Source: Puffinus mauretanicus (taxonomy: Eukaryota; Chordata; Aves; Procellariiformes; Procellariidae). Taken from it: a stretch of DNA of 64,000 bases. How positions within the stretch are numbered: position 1 is the stretch's first letter; the number at the start of each line of letters is the position of its first letter. The stretch covers positions 124,001 through 188,000 of the forward strand of contig JAJKFH010000741.1 of the NCBI GenBank assembly GCA_023333565.1, given 5' to 3'. This document shows, piece after piece, positions 36,501-45,000 of this stretch. A program made the position numbers and the translations under genes. The notes below the pieces were generated by a model. The model saw only the letters and a program-made list of their open reading frames with translations, was not told the origin of the DNA and did no database searches.

Positions 36501-38741
36501 AGACGCTATCGAGTGCTGGAGTTTTGCCTAAGGAGAAGTTACAGAAGGGGTAAGCCATCGGTTTGTGGCAAACAGTGTTGCACGGTACATGCACCAGTGT
36601 TTGTGGACCCCGACAACCCGTACTATCCCGCTCTAGCTGCTCAGTAGCTCCTAAGAACTAAGTGCTGTGTTCAAGTTACAGAGCTATGATCGTACCCCAT
36701 GGCCGAGAGCTTTAGTGAAGGCAGGTCCTTTCTTGTGGTCCGTCTTAAAGAACTGATGAGTGAAGTGTTGGGCAAAGAATGTGAACATCATATTTGTGCC
36801 TTGTGGGTCAGGAATAAATTTCTTCCTTAGCAAAAACTTCTCCACAATCAGCTTTGAATCTGGGAGCTCCTTCTTACCTGCGAGAGAAAGAAATAATGAG
36901 ATATTCAAGACAACTATGTTTATGCAATACTTAATTTTGTTCCTAACAACAAAAACTCTTAAGACTTTCAATGTATGATGGAAGAATAGCAGCATACAAA
37001 TATGGGAATTATGTGCTTTTCTATGCTCACTTTCCTGATTTTATTAGAAACTTCTAAATTCCCTGTTGTTAGCATGTAACTCAATAATGAGAGCCAGAAT
37101 AGTTATCTTTTAGGTCTTTACACAGTGTATCCAAAACATGGCTATTCTTAAAGCCAATTACACTGAAAAAAGGTTATAGACAAGACATGGTGTTTTCTAA
37201 GAGGATAAGCAAAGCACAAATTCCTAGAGGTGAACATACGCATCTGGTTTATTCCTTACCTTTAACACCCATTGGTGTTGGGCAGTCAAGTCCTACTGGT
37301 GGAAGGCTTCTTGTGTAATAGGAAAGATTGGAATAGACTTCCCAGCTTTTGTAACTATAATCACCATTGTAAGTTGGTGGGCTGTCAATCAAGTGTGATC
37401 TTGCTGGAAAAGAAAAAAGTATTTGATTTATTTAAACTGTACATTTTAGTCCCAAAAAGTAAATTGCAAGGCCAGATCTTTTCCATATGTTTTGGCAGCA
37501 GTTGCATTGACAAATTCCACACATAACAGTTACTGATGTTAAATGGGATTACAGTTACTGAATAACAGGACTGGGTCCTGGATTATCAGCTGCATCTAAC
37601 TATTAACACGGGCAATTTAGTGCAAAGTTTATGCTAGCAAAATCCTGGATTCTACCAGAGATTAGAGCAAAATTCATTTCCATTTCAAAGCAAATTTCAT
37701 ACAAGTCTGCAATCCTGCAGAAATCTTAAATTTTGGTTAGAGTGTTTTTACCTTAGTGCATTTTAGCTTGCTAACTTTATATATGGACCAACCAAGTACA
37801 ATATTCTGGAGTTCCACGAGTAACTTCGGCCAGTTAGAAGAGAGAACTCATACTTACACGTTAATACATATCTCATGATAGCATCTCGTAAGAAGGGAAT
37901 GTTGTTCACGATATTCCAGGCTCCTTTGAAGTGGGTGAGGATGTAGTGGACAGTATTCGGCGAAGGTTTCAATGTTAGCCTCAGCCACGTGAAGAATTCC
38001 GCTGTGAGCATTGATGGAAAGATTATTTTAAGTTAGCTATTGAGAATAACCTGCAATCCTCAAACTGAATTCTCAAATTTCATTTCCATGAAAAGAGATT
38101 TAAGATACCTACGTGTCGTACAGTTTTCCCCATAATATCCTGTCCTTGTGCAGTCACATTCATACTGATCAAATCCCGTCGTCATGCATACTCCTCTGTT
38201 CTGACATGGGTTTGAGCAGCAAGGGTTGGCTGGAATGAAAGCAAATGCTCTGATTAGGGTCTCGTAGGGCTACACTGGGGTTCTCCTCCCACTAAGCTAG
38301 TTTTTCAGGAGCAGGCAGACAATGCCCTGAAGTTTAATGCTTATTAAAGGGAGGCAGGAAGACAAGAGAATGAGCATCCATTCACTTTAGGCTACTGCAG
38401 GTAATCGTTATTAACAAAAGCACAGGAATTTGTCTGTGTTTCCTGACGGCAATAAGCCCCCTCAGAAGGGTTGGGTTGTCTCCCCAGGCCAATGGGGGCC
38501 TGACATCCTTTCTACCATATATCAAGTATGCGAGAAATCACAAAAGAACAGAGAACATTAAAAAACCCAAATCATTAAATCCATCTGCATGGAAAAAAGA
38601 AAAGAAAACCCCATCCGTGGTTTGAATCACGATTCACCCGCGGCCGGACCCGAACCCGAACCCGGACCCGGACCCGTGAGGTGACTCACCTGCGTGGCCG
38701 GCAGCCAGGAGGGCGGCCAGCAGGGCGCAGGGCACGATCAT
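33170..38741 (-). CDS. PTGS2: Prostaglandin-endoperoxide synthase 2 (cyclooxygenase-2), complete, 10 exons
   Basis: Converts arachidonate to PGG2 (cyclooxygenase) and PGH2 (peroxidase), the committed step of prostanoid synthesis. It is a homodimeric heme enzyme on the lumenal face of ER and nuclear envelope. Coding exons join as 38741-38690, 38229-38113, 38001-37858, 37403-37260, 36877-36696, 35856-35773, 35581-35335, 34333-34047, 33883-33736 and 33576-33170, all with GT/AG sites, totalling 1812 nt (603 aa). In order: signal peptide (about 1-17), EGF-like domain (19-56), membrane-binding helices (57-105), Arg106, distal heme His193, catalytic Tyr371, proximal heme His374, COX-2-type Val509, aspirin-target Ser516, a sequon in the COX-2-specific C-terminal insert (NVS) and the terminal SAEL retrieval signal. 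Val509 and the insert distinguish it from PTGS1. Exon lengths after exon 1 (117, 144, 144, 182, 84, 247, 287, 148) are those of vertebrate PTGS2. No break was found. Confidence 0.98.
33736..33883 (-). CDS. PTGS2: PTGS2 exon 9
   Basis: 148 nt encoding [20 protein letters not shown], then [20 protein letters not shown] and [11 protein letters not shown]. Acceptor AAATAG/GTTGCT, donor ACAG/GTAACA. Confidence 0.96.
34047..34333 (-). CDS. PTGS2: PTGS2 exon 8 (catalytic Tyr and proximal heme His)
   Basis: 287 nt. It carries [16 protein letters not shown], where Tyr371 forms the catalytic radical (Tyr385 in COX-1 numbering) and His374 ligates the heme iron. The sequon NNS (about Asn396) follows. 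Donor AGG/GTAGGT. Confidence 0.97.
35335..35581 (-). CDS. PTGS2: PTGS2 exon 7
   Basis: 247 nt beginning [20 protein letters not shown] and ending within LILIG. It includes [20 protein letters not shown], part of the catalytic domain core. Acceptor GGCAG/ATG, donor ATAG/GTGAGT. Confidence 0.97.
35773..35856 (-). CDS. PTGS2: PTGS2 exon 6
   Basis: 84 nt in phase 0, encoding [20 protein letters not shown] and continuing to KYQ. Acceptor TTATAG/GTTGAC, donor CAG/GTATGG. Confidence 0.96.
36696..36877 (-). CDS. PTGS2: PTGS2 exon 5 (distal heme His)
   Basis: 182 nt ending in phase 0 after GHG. It contains the peroxidase-side motif [19 protein letters not shown], with distal heme His193. Acceptor is TCGCAG, donor GTACGA. 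Confidence 0.96.
37260..37403 (-). CDS. PTGS2: PTGS2 exon 4
   Basis: 144 nt. It starts by completing Ser105 and encodes Arg106 (Arg120 in ovine COX-1 numbering), which binds the substrate carboxylate, then [20 protein letters not shown] and the sequon NLS (Asn130). Donor is GTAAGG after GTTAAAG. Confidence 0.96.
37858..38001 (-). CDS. PTGS2: PTGS2 exon 3 (membrane-binding domain)
   Basis: 144 nt encoding [20 protein letters not shown] through [12 protein letters not shown], the amphipathic helices that insert into one leaflet of the ER membrane and form the mouth of the cyclooxygenase channel. Donor is GTAAGT. Confidence 0.96.
38113..38229 (-). CDS. PTGS2: PTGS2 exon 2 (EGF-like domain)
   Basis: 117 nt, phase 1 at both ends. 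It encodes [20 protein letters not shown] through YYGENCTT: the six-cysteine EGF-like dimerisation module and the first N-glycosylation sequon (NCT, Asn53). Acceptor TTCCAG/CC, donor ACAC/GTAGGT. Confidence 0.96.
38649..38675 (-). promoter_or_regulatory. PTGS2: Canonical G-quadruplex motif in PTGS2 intron 1
   Basis: The transcript strand has five GGG runs separated by exactly 3 nt (TCC, TCC, TTC, TTC), lying about 15 nt past the exon 1 donor. This meets the G3N3 quadruplex rule with a spare run. Confidence 0.7.
38690..38741 (-). CDS. PTGS2: PTGS2 exon 1 coding part (signal peptide)
   Basis: 52 nt encoding [17 protein letters not shown] and one base of the next codon. A hydrophobic core precedes the small residues of the predicted cleavage site. 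The donor is CAG/GTGAGT. This ATG is the only one upstream that feeds the EGF exon in frame. Confidence 0.95.
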
Positions 38742-38765
38742 GTCCCGGCGGGGCTCTCGCTGCGG

Positions 38766-38803
38766 CTCGGCTCTGCGGGTGCTCGGCTCTGCGGGTGCTC
38801 GGC
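38766..38803. repeat. 16-bp tandem repeat in PTGS2 5' UTR
   Basis: CTCGGCTCTGCGGGTG is present at 38766-38781 and 38782-38797, followed by CTCGGC. This is about 2.4 copies inside the predicted 5' UTR, 25 nt upstream of the start codon. Confidence 0.85.
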
Positions 38804-38841
38804 GCCGAGAACCCAGTGCCGTTCCCAGGTAGGCGCCCGCC

Positions 38842-38848
38842 TATTTAT
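38842..38848 (-). promoter_or_regulatory. PTGS2: TATA box of PTGS2
   Basis: The transcript strand reads GGGGATAAATAGGC about 100 nt upstream of the ATG. Initiation would be expected near 38815, giving a 5' UTR of roughly 75 nt. Confidence 0.75.
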
Positions 38849-38861
38849 CCCCGGCGCCAAG

Positions 38862-38868
38862 TGAGTCA
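38862..38868 (-). promoter_or_regulatory. PTGS2: AP-1/CRE-type element TGACTCA in the PTGS2 promoter
   Basis: A perfect TGACTCA lies 14 bp upstream of the TATA box, where mammalian COX-2 promoters have a CRE/E-box. A GC box (CCCGCCCC, about 38932-38939) and a near-consensus NF-kB-like GGGGATTTCG (38908-38917) lie further upstream. Confidence 0.6.
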
Positions 38869-39420
38869 TCCCCTCTGCGCCCGCCCGCCGGAAACTATCA
38901 GGAAATAGGGGATTTCGCTCCGCCGGACCGGCCCGCCCCGCCGCCGCCTGCTCCTACCTGCTGCGGGCCCGGGCCGCCTGCCCCCGGCCGCCGTCACGCC
39001 GCGGCGGGGGCGCTGAGGTGGCGGAGGACGTGCGGCGGCACAGGCGGGCCGCGGAGCGCGGGCTGCTCGCGGCTCTTCCCGCCGGCAGCCGCGGGGGGCG
39101 GGCGCTGAGGGGAGCACCCGGGCCTTGGAGCCCCCGGCGCCCGGGCTCGTCCTGTCCCCCTGGGGGCCGCCGGCCTCTCCTCGGGGCAGGGCGGCGGGCG
39201 GCCCACCCCCGGCCGCCCCGGGCCTCGGCGCTTCGCGGCGGCTCGCCTTGTGCCCAACGAGAGGGGCCCAAAGAGGTGCCGCCCCCCCCCCAGTTTTCTG
39301 ACCCCCCAAACTGCCCCTTTTCCAAGCGATGCTTCCAAAACGCAGCTCGTCGGCGCGGCTGCCCGCCGTGGGGCTCTGCCCGCGGGGGAAAAGGCGCTTT
39401 CCTGACTGAAAAAGTGCAAT

Positions 39421-41556
39421 GAAAACTCACGCGGCAGGAAAAATGAAGTGGGCAGCAGGCAGGATACCATTCGTATCCTACTGGCGTTTGGGTTCCCCCC
39501 TCTGCCTGACACAGCAATGAGGGCTCTTGGGAGCACGGGTTTAGGTTGTTAATGGGATAATTTTAATACGTTCGTTAACGAAGTGGTTGGAGGACTTTTT
39601 TCTCCATTCGCGCGAAAGGGGGCTCGCTGCAGGGCTCTTGTGTTGCACGTGAACGCGCACGGGGGGGAGAAGGGAATGCTGAGCGTATTTAATTGTATTT
39701 CTCTATATTTATATTTCTGATGAGACCAAATCCCGTTATTAGGCATCTTATTTTGAAACGACCGGTGACTTTTCCCCAGTGCTTTTGCTTTAAAATACCC
39801 CCCACCGCTCTGTGTAGTCGCTTTGTAAACAAATCTTTGCTCAATTCCTTCAATGCTGCACGGATTTTGCCATTCGAGGATGCTTTACTTTTTTGTCATA
39901 GATTGTTTTTTTTTTAATCAGTACGCTCTACTACTATTTTTAATCCTCGTTGTGCGTGGAAGATGTATTATGAAACAAGTAGGATGTAACGCGGTTGTGT
40001 AATTCTCTACGGCGTGGTGCTGGGGGCGTGCGGCAGTCGTCCCGTCGCTCGCACTTTTGCCCTTGATGTCAGCATTAAACACCAAAGGGAAAAAAATCCA
40101 TTGCTGTTTCAATAAAAATATCTTCTGAGGTCCGATGCTGATTGTGTTTAAATTGCAAATCGGTGACTTACAGAAAGTGGATTGGGTTCAGTTTAAACAA
40201 AGTCTTATTTTTGGCCCAGAAGAATTGTATTGTGGTTAGTGAATAATTTGTATACATCAGCAGTAGGTCATCCTAGATGTTTTAGGGAATGGTGCACGAA
40301 GGTCTGCAATCGCATGATTCTTCTGGCATAGGAAAAGGCACTTATTATATATAATATTTATGTATTTACATGCATATGTGTAAAATACTACCGGCCTTGG
40401 CCACGTGCTGGAAGCAGAGGATGTCTGTGGGGAGCCTGTTCCTGCGTGAACCGCGGGTCGCTGCAGGCTGGGGCTACGTGCAAGTCTTGTAACTGTTGCT
40501 CAGTGTTATCGAGTGTGAAAGGGGGATGTTTCATTCCTGCATTACGAGGTGTATGAGCCAAATTGACTAATTATGAAACACTGGAAATGTCCAGCAGAAC
40601 AGGGTGTAGAAAGGGATGCATGGTATGCATGATGCCGTAGATCAAGGGTCTGGCTTCTTAGATTTTATATGTGCGTTTTACACTGATTTTATTCCATTTT
40701 AAAAAGCTTTTATTGATGCTGTTAGATAATAAGACTTTACTGAAAACACTAGGCAAGTGAGACGTTCTGTTTTAATAAGGTGCATAGGAAAATGTAAATC
40801 CAGAAAATGTTTCTAGGGTGTAGAACCAGCAAGGGGAAAACTGAACTAATTGTGTGGAGCTAGAGAATTACCCCTAAAATGATAATACAAAGCTAACTAT
40901 GCTATGATTAGGAGGGCCCTGGGGATAGAGGTAGCTGATACTGCTTAAAGTTTTCAGTTATTATAAATAACCAATGTGCAAACCGAGCAACAGGGCAGAA
41001 CTTCAGCCTTGGCAGAGGACGCTTCTCCTTGGGAAGCGACGCTTTTTGCAGCTGAAAAAACAGTCAGCAGACTTCACCTTCCACCCTACCCTACATACAG
41101 TGCAACGTGAGCTCTCTGTAAGTCTGTTTTCGGCTAGGGAAGGCCACTCGTTCGCCTGATAGCTGCAGTATAACTGCAAGGATTCTTCAGCTTTCCAAGA
41201 TGATGGAAAATCAGGGAGATATGATAGTGCTGTTTTTCTGAAGGCTGCCTTTCCCCACTTGTTTTGGGATTGTCTATAATAAAGAACTGGTTATATGTTG
41301 GAACGGGAGTTTTTCTTAAAAATAAAATAGTTTGCTGTGGCAGGATTCACCACCAGGTGGAGATTTTATGCATCAACTAACAAGTGCTCTTTTTTTTTTT
41401 TTTAGCATATAAACCATCTTTGCAAAAAATCAGTATTATTTTTACTTCTGCGAGAGTTATTTTAAGTACCCTTTGGTCCAGATGAAAGCAGTCTGTGGAA
41501 CAGAGGAGCTTCCTCAACCTCAACGTTTTTACATTGGCTGAAATTTCTGGAGGAGG
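39421..41556. other. Intergenic DNA upstream of PTGS2
   Basis: AT-rich sequence with no recognised gene or repeat. It may hold distal PTGS2 regulatory elements, but none can be named from the bases alone. Confidence 0.5.
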
Positions 41557-41945
41557 TGTGTTGTGGTTTAACCCCAGCCGGCAACTGAGCACCACGCAGC
41601 CGCTCGCTCACTCCCCCCCGGTGGGATGGGGGAGAGAATCAGAAGGGTAAAAGTGAGAAAACTCCTGGGCTGAGATAAAAACAGTTTAACAGGTAAAGCA
41701 AAAGCTACGCGCACAAGCAAAGCAAAACACGGAATTCATTCACTCCTTCCCATCGGCAGGCAGGTGTTCAGCCATCCCCAGGAAAGCAGGGCTCCATCAC
41801 GCGTAACGGTTATTCAGGAAGACAAATGCCATCACTCCAAATGTCCCCCCCTTCTTCTTCTTTGCCCAGCCTTATATGCTGAGCATGACGTCATATGGTA
41901 CTGTTAAAGGGTGAGCCAGTCTTGCTGATCACTTCTTGGCTCTCC
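41557..41945 (-). mobile_element. Partial solo LTR of an avian endogenous retrovirus
   Basis: The plus strand starts TGTGTTGTGGTTTAACCCC and continues with GGCAACTGAGCACCACGCAG and a C-rich run, a text I recognise from a widespread avian LTR family. On the minus strand a TGACGTCA (41886-41893) lies 8-9 bp before CATATAAGG (41871-41878), which looks like the LTR promoter and sets the orientation. No internal retroviral sequence is adjacent. The right boundary is unclear. Confidence 0.65.
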
Positions 41946-42050
41946 AGTCAACAAATCAGCTCATAGATGGGAATCAGGGAATCTCGGTTGGTGTGGTATT
42001 GTCGCCGGTGCACCGTTGTGGGAAGAAATGTTCTAGGGAAGGAAATAATT

Positions 42051-42086
42051 CCCCCCTGCTGGGATGGGGGAGAGAATCAGAAGGGG
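42051..42086 (-). repeat. Displaced copy of an LTR segment
   Basis: GGGATGGGGGAGAGAATCAG plus AAGGG at 42061-42085 repeats 25 bp of the LTR at 41623-41647 exactly, preceded by a similar C-run. It lies about 100 bp beyond the apparent LTR end. Confidence 0.75.
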
Positions 42087-45000
42087 GGGACCCCGCGACA
42101 AGGTGGTTCCCTGAGAGCTGGTGCTACTCCATTTTTGCACTGACTCCTGAAAATCCAAGGCAAATGCTATTGTTCTAATAATAATTATTTTTCTGAGGTG
42201 GCATTTCTGTGGAAGGGAGATTGAGGCTTTGCAAAGCCCATCGCATGTCTGCCTTGCAGGGTGCGTACAGCCTTTACGCATAGTTTTCAAAGCAACAAAA
42301 TCTTTCCAGCAAATGCCTCTTCCCCCCCGATGATTTTCATTTGTTTTATCTGTAGCTATGGTTCAGTAGGAGAAATTAGTAAATCCCTCATTCCTCATCG
42401 GGAATATTTGCACCCCTGAAGTGAAATTCGTCTCTGCCATTCTGGGACGTTTCTTAACAGCTGCACATGGAAATTAAGTCACAATTCTCTACATAGTGGA
42501 ATATGAGCTGATACAGATTTTTTTGCCCCAATAGTAGGTAGAACCCCACATGACCTGTTTTCGACAACTGTTAAGGAAGCAGGAGGATTCACTGAGTATT
42601 ACTGCCCTCTTTTGCTGGACGTTTGTTTCTTACTGTCTGACATGAGAAGTGATTATATGCAGCTCATTTTTGCTCTTCTTACTGTTTAAATGATACCTTA
42701 TTTGAGAATAAGCTCTATTAATTTAATCATTTGCAATGCAAGCCGCATAAAGCTCTGTTTTGTAACCGAACTTAGCAACGTTAAGCTGTCATTAGAAATT
42801 GTTAAATAAAAGACAGGAAAAAAATTGAGTAATTTTAAGTAACTTGGATATAAAAAGACAAATGGATCATTTGGAATACTTTTTGTTTTTCCAAAATTTC
42901 AAATTGTAGCTATCAAAAATGCATTTGAACAAATACTTGAACTACCAGATTATATTGCGCTGTTAAAAAATAATTTTTAAAATGGCTTTGTCATCAGATG
43001 CATGGGAATGACTCCCAGGGGCTTTCACTGTGAGCCGGATACTGTCTATGTCAGAGAAATGTGCTAAACAAAGGCAAGATGAATTAGGATTTATAACTTG
43101 CTGGGAAAAAAAAAAAAGAAGTAAACACAAGTTGTTTATAATATTGCCACTTTATAGTCATAAATTACCTCCCCAAACTGGTTTAAAAATCAAATATTAA
43201 GACTTTTTAAAGCATTTTTGCTTGTCTGTTGTTTTCTAGCTGTCCTCTCTTTCTATATGCTCTAAGAACTTAAGGTTCTTAGAGGGCATGTGAGTTCATT
43301 CTTATTTTGCATTATATCTGGTGAAAATAACAAAATAATCTACCTTTAAGTTGCAGACCTGTTAAAATTGCGCCCATAGCAAGTGAAAGGATTTTGTTGC
43401 ATATCTTAGAGTTAAAGAGTCCCTGGGAAAATCACTTTTCCAGGGAAAAAAGCTGCATCTTCTCACTGGTTTTTCTGTTCCCTGATGAGTTGATTGCACA
43501 GCACGCTTTGGAGTTGAGATGAAGTAGAGCACCAGTAGCTGTCTGGGTGCCAGGACGATTTTGATTTCTGCTGCGTTTCACCTGCATAGTGGGTCTGGCC
43601 ACGTCCAAGATCCGGATGACTAACAGAAAGGCTCGGACAGAGCTGTGCTGTCCTGAATAGTCTGGGGAGAGAGCATGAGACTGCAAAGACTGCTTGTGGT
43701 CCCTAGCGAGGTGCTGATAAAGCGAGCTGCTCATCTCCACTTTAGTGAGCACCCAGTATTTTTCTAAAACAGAGAGTAGATGATGCACATATTAAATAAA
43801 GGCATATTTATATGCGTAGTTACGAAGATCCACATAAGAGCCTTGTCAGGTTTGTCTTCACCACAAGCTCAGAGGTGTAACGTGCAGTTATGTGAAACGT
43901 GGTATTTGTGACACATGCACAGACACGAGTGAAATATTTATAGGTACTCTGCAAAACGGAATGAAAGAAAACACTTTTTTTCCTTATCCATTGTTTGCAT
44001 TTACAGGTTTCTATTAAAACGGAAAAATCGTCTAGCCAATAGATTGTATAGGATCCGTGCGTTACGTGGAAAGAACATTGGTAAAGCAGAGACTCCTCAT
44101 ATGAGCTGGTTCAAAGGAGTAAATGGAATTCAAATCAGTGGGGCTCTTTGCACTTAAACTAGCAGTGAATTTATCCTCAAGCCTTTTTAATATATTTCAA
44201 ATGTTTTCCCTTCCTTTGTGATTGTGGAAATCTCATCATCATGTTTAATAGTGCAGTAATTTCCTGGCAGGCGAACCAGTTTTATTTCTTCAGTTTGTAC
44301 TTTTCTGCTCTTTTATTGCAAAATGTGCTCAATCTGAAGTTTGCTATCACAGAAAATTTTAATACGTTGCATCTGAAGCAAAAACACACTCCGAGGCTGA
44401 TGGGTACAAAGATACGATAACAATTCTGGATGTTCTGAAAACGTTCTTGAAAATCTAAGGACCTTAGGAGGAAGTCGATGTCTTTAAGCTTCTTTTGCTG
44501 CCTTCTGCTAATCAGAAATGTGTTAACAGAAGTGTTTGGTTATGTAGTTGCTCTAAACTTTCATGTAATCACCCCCCGGTTTGTCTGGCCAGGCAACTGG
44601 GCTGCCAGTTCTCTGTCTCTTTATTCTGTGTCCTCATGGAGTGCTCTGGTCATTTGGGTCCCGGTTTCATTGGCACCCCTAGGTTCTGCTGGAAAACAAA
44701 AATACTCTGTTATCTGGATTTAAAACAAGGGAGGTTTATTCATTTTTCCAGAAAAATCCCAGTAAAAAGGTACCTCATTTGTGAAGTTTCTAGACTACTG
44801 CAATTTTGTTATTGTTGTCTGGAACACAAAAGACATTTGTTCCAGTCAAAAATGCGTATGAATGTAAAGTATGTGAGATCTGGGAACTGGACTGCCTTGC
44901 ACCCAACAAAAATACCATGGACAGTGATTGGCAAGAAATGCCTGTGTACGGGCTCTGGCTGCCTCCACAGACCTGTTTCAGGGAGACAAGGAGCATGAGG

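Larger units (their letters stand above)
38640..39420. promoter_or_regulatory. CpG island over PTGS2 exon 1 and promoter
   Basis: Strikingly GC- and CpG-rich compared with the AT-rich surroundings, spanning intron 1, exon 1, the TATA box and about 550 bp upstream. Long frames on both strands here (for example 38866-39309 and 38954-39517 minus) are composition artefacts. Confidence 0.8.

Noticed and set aside
38866..39536. Several long minus- and plus-strand frames upstream of PTGS2
   Set aside because: They lie in the CpG island, where GC-rich sequence lacks stop codons. Composition is arginine/alanine/proline-rich in every frame.
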